DNA of 22,980 nt from CAYMLL01 sp964390645 (lineage in GTDB: Bacteria > Planctomycetota > UBA8108): contig CAYMLL010000098.1 in NCBI GenBank assembly GCA_964390645.1, positions 1 to 22,980 of the forward strand, given 5' to 3'. The notes under the pieces are model-generated. The model was not told the DNA's origin. It worked only from the letters and a program-made list of their open reading frames with translations, and made no database searches. Shown here one piece after another: positions 9,666 to 17,013 of the stretch. The position numbers and the translations under genes were made by a program. The first letter of the stretch is position 1. Each line of letters starts with the position of its first letter.

Positions 9666-10110
9666 TGAGACATGCGGTTCCCTGGGACGAATCGCCCCCG
9701 AGAACTCCAACTTCACCCTGAATCGAACCGGGCGCAGAAACGCGCCGGACCTGCCGCCCGAGCCGGAAACAGCCTCGGGCACTCCCAGCATCGGTGCTTG
9801 TTGATCTCGGGTCAACCTCCCGGACGATGCCGGTGACAAAAGGACGGCGAACGAGTAGCAGCAGCGGAGGCTGTGACCACGTCCGTTGTCGCCGATCGTG
9901 CGCTAACAAAGCGCAAGACGATCTCGGTTCCTGCCCTCCGATGGAATACTTCCGACACCCGTCAAGTCTACCGGACTGTCTCGTGCGGTCTCGCCGCTTC
10001 TTCCTTCACCGCAACCCCTCGGGGCGCTGGCGCATGAATCGGCCGGTACGGAAGTACGGTAGCAATCGTGCTTTGCGATCGCATCGTCAGGACCTGAGCG
10101 CGTGTCAGCC
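9665..10110. other. Intergenic upstream region and left flank of the IS5-type remnant
   Basis: No gene is recognised here. From about 10015 the sequence resembles, in inverted orientation, the block 15130-15236. Both copies carry a small GC-rich palindrome at the matching place (CCCCTCGGGG at 10015-10024; ACGCC-ACAC-GGCGT at 15206-15219). This is most simply the old left end of an IS5-type element. The promoter of the large secreted protein gene should lie near 9670-9800 on the minus strand, but I could not identify it. Confidence 0.4.
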
Positions 10111-10656
10111 GTGAAGTCGAGTCTCGTCCATCCGCGTTGCGAGACCGAGTACCGGGTTCGCGACTGATGTGAGTACGAGCCACGGCTACGCGCCCGAGGC
10201 GACGGAACGGTCCGGCGCATCCAGAAGGCGATCGCCAGCCGGATCTCGAGATCGACTGGAGGACGAGGTGGACAGCGACTGCATTCCGATTCCGAGATCG
10301 AGACCTCGCTCACGCCCAGAACCGCATTCGGCCCCGCACTTCGACAAACCGAGGGCTCCGGGTGTCCCCGGAACCGGACGACCCTCCTGGACCATCAACA
10401 ATCGACCGACGACAGAAGTACGAGGGAGCGCATCGTGAGCGTTCATCGTAGCGGCCTGATGCGGCGAAAGCCGAGGTCGCTGCTGCGCATGCCGGATCTC
10501 GATCACTCGCCGGTTCGTGATCACAGCACGCTGTCGCGACGAGCTCGGTCGCTCGATGTTGTGTCGCAAGCAGCACGGCGTCGCGGACCGATCCATCTGC
10601 TCGTTGACGCCACTGGACTCGAGATCATCGGCGAAGGGTCCCGGCGATGGCGAGCT
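10111..10656 (+). pseudogene. IS5-family transposase remnant (N-terminal half)
   Basis: One plus-strand frame beginning at the GTG at 10111 reads as an IS5-family transposase for almost 550 bases. It has the N-terminal block TEYRVRD-stop-CEYEPRLRARGD (family: RYRVRNWxEYxxGLRxRGDLT), SDSEIETSLTPRTAFGPALR followed by QTEG (family: SDLAIETALTLRxVFxLPLRQTEG), then LLRMPDLDHSPVRDHSTLSR and GPIHLLVDATGLEIIGEG (family: GPIHLVVDSTGLKIYGEG). The TGA at 10165-10167 stands where the family has Trp. About 30 unrelated residues are inserted after QTEG. The frame stops resembling the family right after GEG, about 20 bases before the stop codon of the convergent aminotransferase gene, so the rest of the DDE domain is missing. 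A second, shorter copy lies at 15030-15123 on the minus strand. Confidence 0.8.
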
Positions 10657-10660
10657 CGGA

Positions 10661-11860
10661 TCAGTAACGCACGCGCTTCTGGAACGCGCTCGCCAGCCGC
10701 CTCCGCGCCTCCTCGAGAGTCTCGAGGCGCTTGGCGAACGCGAAGCGCACCTGTTTCTCGCCAAGTCCGGCGGTCTCGTAGAAGTGGGTTCCGGCGACCA
10801 CCGCCACGCCGACCTCGCACGTGAGCCACCTCGAGAACTCGTCGACGCTACCGTCGAAGCCCCATGCGTCGTAGCTCGCAAGCACGTAATAGGCACCCTG
10901 CGGCGCATCTGCCTCGAAGCCGCACTCGCGGAGTATTCGCATCATGACGTCGCGACGCCCATGGTACTCCTCGAGCTGTCGGGCGTAGAAGCTCCCCGGC
11001 AACGCGTAGGCGGCGACGCCGGCGTGCTGGAGCGGCGTCGGCGCGCAGATGGTCGTGAAGTCATGGACAGTGCGAACGGCGCTCGACCATGGCTCGGGCG
11101 TCACGACGTAGCCGAGTCTCCAGCCGGTGATCGCAAAGGTCTTCGACAGACCGCTGACCGTGATCGTGCGCTCCTTCATCCCGGGAAGCGTAGCGAGCGG
11201 GATGTGCTCGCGCCCGTCGTAGAGGATGCGGTCGTAGATCTCGTCGGTCACCGCGACGAGATCGTGCTCGAGACAGGCATCCGCGACGGCGCCGAGCTCG
11301 TCCCGGGTCAGCACTCGACCGGTCGGGTTGTGTGGCGTGTTGAGGAGCACGACCTTGGTGCGCGACGTGATCGCCGCGCGCAGCCGGTCTCGATCCAGGC
11401 CGTATTCCGGTGGCTCGAGGGGAAGAAAGACCGGCGTGGCTCCGGCGAAACGGGTCGCCGGCGCGTAGTTCTCGTGAGCCGGCTCGACGATGACCACCTC
11501 GTCGTCACGGTCGACGATGCCCATCAGCGCGGAGACGATGCCCTCGGTCACACCGCATGTCACGGTGACGTGCTCCGCCGGGTCGATCCAGTCGAGAGCC
11601 GGCGCGTGGCGCCCACGCAGCGACTCCGCGATCGACTGGCGTAGCTCCGGGAGCCCCCAGGTCACCGCGTACTGGTTCGGTCCCTCCCGCACCGCGTGAG
11701 CAGCGGCTTCGCGGACTTCCGACGGGGGTTGGAAGTCGGGAAATCCCTGGGAGAGGTTGACCGCGCCGGACTCGATCGCCAGTCGGGTCATCTCGCGGAT
11801 CTGGCTCTGACGCAGTCCGTCGAGACGAGAGGAGGGGGATCTCAGGGAGCGAGAGGTCAT
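10661..11860 (-). CDS. PLP-dependent aminotransferase, class I/II
   Basis: This 399-residue protein starts at the ATG at 11860. It is a fold-type I aminotransferase: LSQGFPDFQPPSEVREAA near the N-terminus (residues 36-53), NTPHNPTGRVL (174-184), DEIYDRILYDG (206-216) with the PLP-ring Asp/Tyr, and the Schiff-base lysine K240 in VSGLSKTFAITGWRLGY. The substrate-carboxylate Arg is probably in the C-terminal QVRFAFAKR. The motif set is that of the kynurenine/methionine aminotransferase-like branch (SQGFPDF group). These cytosolic enzymes move amino groups from aromatic, sulfur or other neutral amino acids to 2-oxo acids; the actual substrate cannot be read from sequence. Its start codon overlaps the stop of the gene stub 11857-12009 in an ATGA, so it was probably the second gene of a coupled pair. 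No Shine-Dalgarno sequence is obvious, consistent with translational coupling. Confidence 0.93.
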   Translation of the reverse strand: MTSRSLRSPSSRLDGLRQSQIREMTRLAIESGAVNLSQGFPDFQPPSEVREAAAHAVREGPNQYAVTWGLPELRQSIAESLRGRHAPALDWIDPAEHVTVTCGVTEGIVSALMGIVDRDDEVVIVEPAHENYAPATRFAGATPVFLPLEPPEYGLDRDRLRAAITSRTKVVLLNTPHNPTGRVLTRDELGAVADACLEHDLVAVTDEIYDRILYDGREHIPLATLPGMKERTITVSGLSKTFAITGWRLGYVVTPEPWSSAVRTVHDFTTICAPTPLQHAGVAAYALPGSFYARQLEEYHGRRDVMMRILRECGFEADAPQGAYYVLASYDAWGFDGSVDEFSRWLTCEVGVAVVAGTHFYETAGLGEKQVRFAFAKRLETLEEARRRLASAFQKRVRY

Positions 11861-12009
11861 CGTTCACGCGGCAGTCGGGGGTAGAACGGGTCTGGCAGCG
11901 GGATGTGTCGGAATGACTCGAGGAGCTCGATCTCGTCCCGGTCCAGTTGCAACCCGTCGTGACTCTGGCCGAGTCGGATGTAGTACCCGCGGATTCGCGG
12001 AGCTGTCTG
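11857..12009 (-). pseudogene. C-terminal stub of a truncated gene coupled to the aminotransferase
   Basis: A minus-strand frame of 50 codons between two TGA stops reads RGYYIRLGQSHDGLQLDRDE, then IELLESFRHIPLPDPFYPRL and PRER. Codon third positions are mostly G or C, as in the real genes. Its TGA overlaps the ATG of the aminotransferase (ATGA), an arrangement typical of operon neighbours and unlikely by chance. There is no ATG or GTG, and the only TTG is inside the conserved-looking part. So this looks like the 3' end of a gene whose front was lost, probably when the mobile-element relic at 12118-12354 arrived or decayed. I do not recognise the family. An alternative is a short peptide starting at the TTG. 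Confidence 0.5.
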
Positions 12010-12171
12010 TCACGGCCGATGATAGAAAACGGCGCGAGTTCCCGCCACCCCGGCCTCACCCGATTCCCGACTTCCAGCCCGCAGAGCCGACGGCGGCGGC
12101 CTTCATCGGGCACGAGTACGAACGACCTCCTGACGATCGCCGCGCTCCGAGCTTGCACATGGCCTCGCAAG

Positions 12172-12354
12172 GCCACGACTCGCTCCCACCAAGCCCTCGT
12201 CTTCCTCGTCAACAGGCTCGCGGGCCGGCTGAACCGTCGCCGGTAGCAGGTCATCGACCACCTGCTCGCGGAGAATCGCTCTCTGCGCTCCCGGCTCGAA
12301 GACAAGCGACTCCGCCTGAGCGACGATCCGTCGAGACGGGCCCGGAGCATGTGA
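12172..12354 (+). pseudogene. Integrase-type transposase remnant, copy 2
   Basis: The plus frame reads HQALVFLVNRLAGRLNRRR, stop, then QVIDHLLAENRSLRSRLEDK, RLRLSDDPSRRARSM and a stop. This matches the N-terminal coiled segment of DDE 'integrase core' transposases (typical form: QVIDYLxEENRxLREQLGGRRLRxTDDQRRRLA). A TAG at 12244-12246 and a TGA at 12352-12354 interrupt it, and the catalytic domain is absent. The flanking 60 bases upstream also match the flank of copy 1 at 1140-1203. The remnant sits between the aminotransferase gene stub and the 3' end of the parvulin-like gene. Confidence 0.7.
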
Positions 12355-12469
12355 CGGAAACGACGCATCGTCGGGAATCCCCGCGGCGTCAGATGCCGGC
12401 AAAGTCCCCTACCCGCCGGAGTCTGGACGCCGGTCGAGTTGATGCACCGGACGGGAATCGAGCTCACGC

Positions 12470-13651
12470 CTATGGATGGAACGGCTTCACCGCCGGCTTG
12501 CCGAAGAATTCGTCCGCCAGCGCGTTGTTGAAGGTCGCCTCCGAGATCGTCCGCGTCGTGTCGAGCTTGCCGTCGAGAAAGATCGTCACCTGACGCGGAA
12601 CGAGAACCTCGCGACCCGACTTGTCCCCGAAGGAGGCCGCCTCGTACTTCTCGTAGTGCTCCTCGGCCTTCTTCGCCGGGGCTTGCGAGATGTCGATCCA
12701 CTCCTTCTTGACGAGCATCCCCGTCTCTTTCGAGAAGAACAAGCGGACGTTGTCGCTGCCCGTGAAGCCGTAGCCGTCGACCACCTCGGTGACGACCTTC
12801 CTTTTCTCCTCGCCGATACCGACACTCTTCTCGCCGATGTAACGCAACGCGTAACCGTCCGCGCGCCACGTGACGAAGAACGGCATGAACCGCTTGTTCG
12901 CGAGGAAGACGGTCAACGTGCGTCCCTGGAGCGTGGAGACCCTTCCGAGCATGACGACCCACCCCGTCTTGCCGTCGTGGACCTGAGCGAACTCGAGGTT
13001 CTTGCCCTGCACCTGGAAGCCTTCGATCGTCCACTCCTCGCGGATCTTGCCGCCGTCCGTCATGTGGAGCGCGATCGCCGCGGTCGCCTGCTCCGCCGCC
13101 ACACCTTCCTTGTGATTCGTGAAGCGGAGTGTGCGATCTTTCACCGCCTCGTAGGCTTCCCGCCCACCGCTCTGCGCGAGGGAGCGGTCGATGACCGCCA
13201 CGGCCCTCGTCGAGCTCGCACGCCGCTTCGCGCCGACGTCTCTGACTCGCTTGCCGGGCTTCGGCCGGTCACCGGAGCCGCGCTCGGCTTGCACGTAGAT
13301 CAGATGCCAGCCGAAGCCGGAGCCGATCGGGCCCGACACCTTGCCAACGCGAGTCCTCAGCGCGCCGCGTGCGAAGGCGTCATCGTACGAGCCGTTCATC
13401 CCGACCCAGCCGACCTTGCCTCCCGCCTTCGCCGAACGCCTGTCGAGAGAGTGCTTCTTCGCCGCCGCCGCGAAGGCTGCGTCGAGGTCTCTGCCACCGA
13501 GAATATCCTTGCGTACCTCGTACGCCTTCTCCTTCGACTCGACGAGAACGTGCGAGACGTCGTGCTGCAGGTCCTCCGCGCACAGATCGTCGCCGGGTCC
13601 CGAAGCGAGAACGAACCACGCGATGACGCGCAGCGAGCGGCGAGAAACCAT
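12470..13651 (-). CDS. Exported parvulin-type peptidyl-prolyl isomerase fused to a LolA-like domain
   Basis: The protein has 393 residues. The ATG at 13651 is preceded by GGAGG with a short spacer (GGAGGAAGAC-ATG), which decides against the longer open frame up to 13870. The N-terminus has a short signal-like stretch (RRSLRVIAWFVLASG). Residues about 32-125 are a parvulin rotamase domain: VSHVLVESKEKAYEVRKDIL, KKHSLDRRSAKAGGKVGWVG, and GPIGSGFGWHLIYVQAERGS. Residues about 165-393 form a different domain, with LRFTNHKEG, EEWTIEGFQVQGKNLEFAQV, DGKTGWVV, and the RKVVTEVVDGYG and ETGMLVKKEW elements. Its repeated beta-strand pattern is that of outer-membrane lipoprotein-sorting (LolA/LolB-like) proteins. 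Parvulins help fold exported proteins, so a periplasmic role in envelope protein or lipoprotein handling is a reasonable inference. The fusion itself is unusual. The gene stands alone. Confidence 0.75.
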   Translation of the reverse strand: MVSRRSLRVIAWFVLASGPGDDLCAEDLQHDVSHVLVESKEKAYEVRKDILGGRDLDAAFAAAAKKHSLDRRSAKAGGKVGWVGMNGSYDDAFARGALRTRVGKVSGPIGSGFGWHLIYVQAERGSGDRPKPGKRVRDVGAKRRASSTRAVAVIDRSLAQSGGREAYEAVKDRTLRFTNHKEGVAAEQATAAIALHMTDGGKIREEWTIEGFQVQGKNLEFAQVHDGKTGWVVMLGRVSTLQGRTLTVFLANKRFMPFFVTWRADGYALRYIGEKSVGIGEEKRKVVTEVVDGYGFTGSDNVRLFFSKETGMLVKKEWIDISQAPAKKAEEHYEKYEAASFGDKSGREVLVPRQVTIFLDGKLDTTRTISEATFNNALADEFFGKPAVKPFHP

Positions 13652-13655
13652 GTCT

Positions 13656-13660
13656 TCCTC
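13656..13660 (-). promoter_or_regulatory. Ribosome binding site of the parvulin/LolA-like gene
   Basis: On the minus strand a GGAGG lies a few bases before the ATG at 13651, within GCAGGAGGAAGAC. It fixes the start 73 codons inside the longest open frame. Confidence 0.6.
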
Positions 13661-14000
13661 CTGCCGGGGCTCTCCGGCTGGTCGATGCGCTGCCCTGAAG
13701 CCAGAGTACCGACAACAGCAGGCGGTTCGTAAGATAAACTCCGGAGACTCGGTCGTCGCGCGCCGTCGATTCGTGTCGCTCGAACGCCGAGGCCGACTTC
13801 CGGAAGCGATGAAGCAGCGCGCCGAGGGCCAGAGGGTGAGACGGCTCGGGCTGACGGCACGGCGAGGCAAGACCCGGAGGAGCTGCGTGGGTACGACGGG
13901 GCCCCTGCCGCGACCGGCTGAGCGACGATACCTGGCGAAGCGGAACCAGCCGCCGCTCCGGTAGACCCGCTCCGCGGGGCCCTCCTCGAGTCCGACATCG
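13661..14000. other. Intergenic stretch; nothing recognised
   Basis: This region of about 340 bases lies between the HEAT-repeat gene and the parvulin-like gene. Open frames are present on both strands, but their products are Arg/Ser/Ala-rich low-complexity sequence without family motifs. No terminator hairpin with a T run and no clear promoter hexamers were found. Confidence 0.4.
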
Positions 14001-14891
14001 TCAGCGAATCGCGTCGATCCATGCCGCGACTTGTCGAGCGACCTGCGGAATCTCCGTATCGAGCCGGCAATCGCTCTCGAGTTCTTCCAGCAACGGCAGG
14101 GCTTCCTTCGCGTCGTCGCCGATCAGAGCGAGCATGTTGGCCGCACGCATCGCCAGAGGCCGTCGGCTCGACCAGATGTGCGCGATCGAGCGGCTCCCTT
14201 CTTCGTAGGGCTTGTTGGTCAGCTCCTCACGCAGGACTCGAGTGAGCGACCCGACCGCGTGCCGGCCGAGCGACGAAATGGTCGCACCGTACCGAGGTGT
14301 GTCCTTTCGGCGAAGATCCTCGAGCAGGATCGGGAGCACCTTCGCGGCGGCTTCCTCCGTACCGATGTGGGCGAGCGTTCGAACCGTCGCGTCCCGGAGA
14401 GCCTCGTCGTCACTTTCAAGCCGACGAACGAGATCCGGAACCGCTCCTCTCGCGGCTCCACCCAATCGCTCGAAGGCCAGGGGCACGAGCGATCTCGCCT
14501 CCTCGTCTTCGCCCCCCAGAACGTCGAGGAGCGCCGGAACCGACCTGTCGCCGAACGTCACGAGAGCATCCCCCGCGTAATTCAGATCGAGTATCGGGGT
14601 CGAGGAATCGTCCGCGAGCAGAGAAGCGAGCTCGGGAATGGCGCGCTCGACGCCGCCGGAGCTCAGCTTTCTCGCGGCCAGCTCGCGCTCCTCGAGATCA
14701 TCGGAGCGTAGCTTTCGCAAGTACCAGAACTCCTGAGGGACTCCGGACACGAAGAGGGCGGTTACCAGCAGGACGACTCCCCCGCCGGCAAGGCCGACCC
14801 TGGTACGCCGTCTCGCCGCGGCCGCCTGCTCCTTCCACCGAGCAGACGCGCTGGAATCTCCACCATTCCGCTGGTGCTCGCCGTCGCTCAC
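14001..14891 (-). CDS. Membrane-anchored HEAT-repeat protein
   Basis: The protein has 296 residues from a GTG at 14891. A GGGAGG about 12 bases upstream is rather far for a ribosome site, so the start is uncertain by a few codons. Residues about 33-51 (GLAGGGVVLLVTALFVSGV) form one membrane helix after a basic, soluble N-terminal tail (WKEQAAAARRRTRV). This suggests a single-pass protein with the long C-terminal part outside the cytoplasm. From about residue 60 there are five or so HEAT-like helical repeats: LEERELAARKLSSGG, AIPELASLLADD, SVPALLDVLGGEDEEARSLV, AVPDLVRRLESDDEALRDAT, KVLPILLEDLRRKD and AMRAANMLALIGDDAKEALP. HEAT repeats make protein-protein scaffolds; no enzyme motif is visible. 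Such proteins are common in Planctomycetota. The partner is unknown. Confidence 0.8.
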   Translation of the reverse strand: MSDGEHQRNGGDSSASARWKEQAAAARRRTRVGLAGGGVVLLVTALFVSGVPQEFWYLRKLRSDDLEERELAARKLSSGGVERAIPELASLLADDSSTPILDLNYAGDALVTFGDRSVPALLDVLGGEDEEARSLVPLAFERLGGAARGAVPDLVRRLESDDEALRDATVRTLAHIGTEEAAAKVLPILLEDLRRKDTPRYGATISSLGRHAVGSLTRVLREELTNKPYEEGSRSIAHIWSSRRPLAMRAANMLALIGDDAKEALPLLEELESDCRLDTEIPQVARQVAAWIDAIR

Positions 14892-15029
14892 GGCTCACCG
14901 TGCCTCCCTGCCGTCCCTCCTCTACAGTAACTCGAACCGGGCGGCGAAGTCGATGAGGCGGAAGCCACTCCTGCGCCCTCTGGCGCCGGGATCATCGAGG
15001 CGATCGTCGAGGGACGCGAGCCCGGCGGC

Positions 15030-15123
15030 ATGTCGCTGGAGCGCGTGGCCCCTCCTCGTACTCACGCCAGCCACGAACCCGGTACCCGGTTCCATGGCGC
15101 GGATGGACGAGGCTCGATTTCAC
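15030..15123 (-). pseudogene. IS5-family transposase remnant, second copy (N-terminal scrap)
   Basis: The minus frame from the GTG at 15123 reads VKSSLVHPRHGTGYRVRGWR, then EYEEGPRA. This corresponds to VKSSLVHPRCETEYRVRD-stop-CEYEPRLRA in the remnant at 10111-10656 and to the family N-terminus RYRVRNWxEYxxGLR. This copy keeps the Trp that the other copy has lost to TGA, but it frameshifts after about 30 codons and is then unreadable. Nucleotide similarity continues outward to about 15236, giving an inverted pair with the 10 kb copy. It lies in the divergent gap between the HEAT-repeat gene and the cytochrome gene. Confidence 0.6.
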
Positions 15124-15218
15124 GGCTGACCTGCCCTCAGACCCTCACGGAACGATCGCGAAGCCGGATGATACTGCACTTCCGTCCGGAGCGATCGGTG
15201 CGCCGACGCCACACGGCG

Positions 15219-15248
15219 TTGGAGTTTCTCCGGAAAGTTGGCTAGAAT
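15219..15248 (+). promoter_or_regulatory. Possible sigma70-type promoter of the cytochrome gene
   Basis: TTGGAG (15219-15224) and TAGAAT (15243-15248) are separated by 18 bases, ending 75 bases before the cytochrome ATG. The fit is moderate and the local sequence is less GC-rich than its surroundings. The -35 element touches the outer edge of the IS5-type relic. This is inference from hexamers only. Confidence 0.3.
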
Positions 15249-15323
15249 CTCGGAGTATCGCCACGTCAGCTACGGGTGAGATCTGAGCTACTGGCCAACA
15301 TCAGGGAAATCGGAAAGACGAAC

Positions 15324-16085
15324 ATGTGTTGCTCCAAGGGCTTTCGTTGTGGCGTCCTGCTGGCAGCTTCCGTGGCCGTGATGACAACGGGACTTCTGGT
15401 CACCCACGCACAGGAGCGCAACAAGACGCTCGAGAAGAAAATCGGAATCCACCACTTCAACGAAAAGGGCTTCGCGATCTACGATGCCTTCTCACACGTA
15501 AACCGGATCCCCAACGGTCCGCTGGGGGAGTTCCCGGAAGAGCCGATCGACACCGCGGGACGGATTTTCGGGCGGCTGGCAAATCAAGAAGGCCGGGTTG
15601 AGATCAAGCTTCCCAGGGGCATGACCAGGAAGGACTATTTCTCGTTCAAGACCTTCTTCAGTTCCGACTCCTTCTTCTATGAGAAGTCTGGAAACTGCGG
15701 CTCTTGCCACGGGGTCGGGCCATTCACCGACGGCAAGAAGCATGTCGTGACAAAGGGTGGGTCGCCGGTCAAGACGCCGACGCTCCGTAATCTCAAGCGA
15801 GAGGACAAAGAGATCAGCAAGGCCATCCTGACGCACCTTGCTGCGAGCGAAGCCCGGAAGTCAGGAAAAGCGGACGATATCGACGAGATGTTCGCCCTGA
15901 TGTCTTTCACCGAGAAAGATGTTCCAGGACTCGTCAGGTTCATCAAGCTGCTCAAGGATGTGGCAGATCCGAGAGACAATGTGAAACTGCGAGCGAAGTT
16001 CCGGCCGCTCGTCAACAACGCCAAGCCGGTGGATGTGATCGGCGCCAAGGAGCGCGGTGAGGCACCCCAGGGCAAGAAGGAATGA
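15324..16085 (+). CDS. Exported single-heme c-type cytochrome, cytochrome c peroxidase-like
   Basis: The protein has 253 residues from the ATG at 15324. A GTG at 15276 in the same frame is less likely because it would bury the signal peptide. Residues 1-30 form a signal peptide (MCCSKGFRCGVLLAASVAVM, cleavage near VTHA-QE). One heme site, CGSCH (125-129), is followed by GVGPFTDGKKH and GGSPVKTPTLRNL. That pattern is the one seen around a heme site in diheme cytochrome c peroxidase/MauG-type proteins (FTDG...SPVKTPSLRN). Only one CxxCH is present, and the protein is shorter than true diheme peroxidases. A Met in MFALMSF (about residues 186-192) could be the distal ligand. It probably acts in periplasmic electron transfer. 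Part of the sequence before the heme (HHFNEKGFAIYDAF) is unfamiliar. It is the only intact plus-strand gene in the window and stands alone. Confidence 0.8.
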   Translation: MCCSKGFRCGVLLAASVAVMTTGLLVTHAQERNKTLEKKIGIHHFNEKGFAIYDAFSHVNRIPNGPLGEFPEEPIDTAGRIFGRLANQEGRVEIKLPRGMTRKDYFSFKTFFSSDSFFYEKSGNCGSCHGVGPFTDGKKHVVTKGGSPVKTPTLRNLKREDKEISKAILTHLAASEARKSGKADDIDEMFALMSFTEKDVPGLVRFIKLLKDVADPRDNVKLRAKFRPLVNNAKPVDVIGAKERGEAPQGKKE

Positions 16086-16389
16086 CGGGGCGATGGCTGT
16101 CGGAGGCTGGTCGAGTTCACGACCGGTTTGCTTGACCATTCGCTCGAACGGTCGAATAACGCGGCGTTGGTGGGCGTTGTTGCATGACTGTCCAGGATCT
16201 GACGGTCCCACCCGCTGCGCCGTCAGTCGTGAATCGCCTCCGGTCGTGATGCCCCGAGTCCGAGTATTCTCTGGAGTACGTTGACTGCCAGCCGGGCTGC
16301 CCCTCGGAATTCTCGGGACATCTCCGGGCGATAGCCCGGCACCGCTCGCCCCTCCGGAAACGACCGACAGCTCCCCGGCTTGACGTTCT
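16086..16389. other. Intergenic stretch after the cytochrome gene; nothing recognised
   Basis: The cytochrome stop at 16085 is followed by about 300 bases with no recognisable protein on either strand and no hairpin with a T tract. This region separates two convergent genes. Confidence 0.4.
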
Positions 16390-16620
16390 CTCGATCAGCG
16401 CGGCATCGTCTCCGACGAAGCCGATCGGATGATCGAGTCCTGACAACGCGCTCTCCGGCTCGGCGACGACAGGATCAGCGCTTCCTCCAGCTCGTCCACT
16501 CCACCGGTGACCTCCAGCTTGCTCTCGAGAACGGTGTGCCCGGGTCCGCGCCAAGGAGCTGGATGAGCACTCCGTCGTCGGAAGTCATCACGCCCGGCTT
16601 CTCGGAGATGTCGAACACGG
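16390..16620 (-). pseudogene. Possible IS1380-like transposase remnant
   Basis: The minus strand shows two short matches in different frames. VFDISEKPGVMTSDDGVLIQ (about 16560-16620) resembles the IS1380 N-terminal block Fd...v.tSDgGLlLL. About 57 codons further on, GFVGDDAALIERTSSRGAVG (about 16365-16430) resembles GYEDANDxDxLRxDPxxKLAVGR. The spacing between the blocks fits the family (about 50-55 residues), but at least one frameshift lies between them and no further blocks are legible. The evidence is weak; a chance match in GC-rich sequence is possible. Confidence 0.25.
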
Positions 16621-17013
16621 GACTCCGACACGAACTCGTCCGCCTTCGAGAGCGGAATGAACGACTCACCACCGTCTGGCGGCTACTCGTCGCGTCGTGT
16701 ACGAGCTCTGGTGACGGACAGGCTCGGCGAAGTTTCGTCGCAGAAGTTCCAGATGTCATGAGGAACAGCTGGGCAGATCGAGGAGACAAGCTCAACCGAT
16801 CATGACGTCAAGCCGCTCGATCTCGCTCGCAATCAGCGAGTGACGGCCGATCCGCTTCCTCGACCGGGACACTCCGGATCGGATCAGTCCCGAGCCGGCG
16901 AAGCTCCGTCGAAAAAGTCCCGGAGGTCGTGACCGGCAACCCGGCTCTTCACCTCCATGACCACGTCATCAAGCCTGAAGCCGACGACCTCCACGAGGTC
17001 CTGGAACAGCCTC
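16621..17013. other. Intergenic stretch downstream of the sulfatase gene; nothing recognised
   Basis: About 390 bases follow the 3' end of the double-sulfatase gene. Open frames are short and match no family. A stretch near 16920-16990 reads on the minus strand as DLVEVVGFRLDDVVMEVKSR, which has protein-like composition, but it has no start and I cannot assign it. Confidence 0.35.

Noticed and set aside
10165..10167. TGA at a Trp position as a sign of a recoded genetic code
   Set aside because: The intact genes use TGA as a stop (for example the permease, HEAT-repeat and cytochrome genes). The TGA lies in a dead transposase.
9968..10183. Two similar 71-codon frames (9968-10183 minus and 15030-15245 plus) that look like a conserved small protein
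   Set aside because: They are antisense to the start of the two IS5-type relics. Their similarity follows from the DNA repeat, and the sense strand gives the recognisable transposase.
11505..13034. 509-codon minus-strand open frame spanning three real features
   Set aside because: It is out of frame with both the aminotransferase and the parvulin gene and shows only Arg/Ser-rich text.
15276..15323. Upstream GTG start for the cytochrome
   Set aside because: It would put 16 residues before a signal peptide that begins properly at the ATG 15324.
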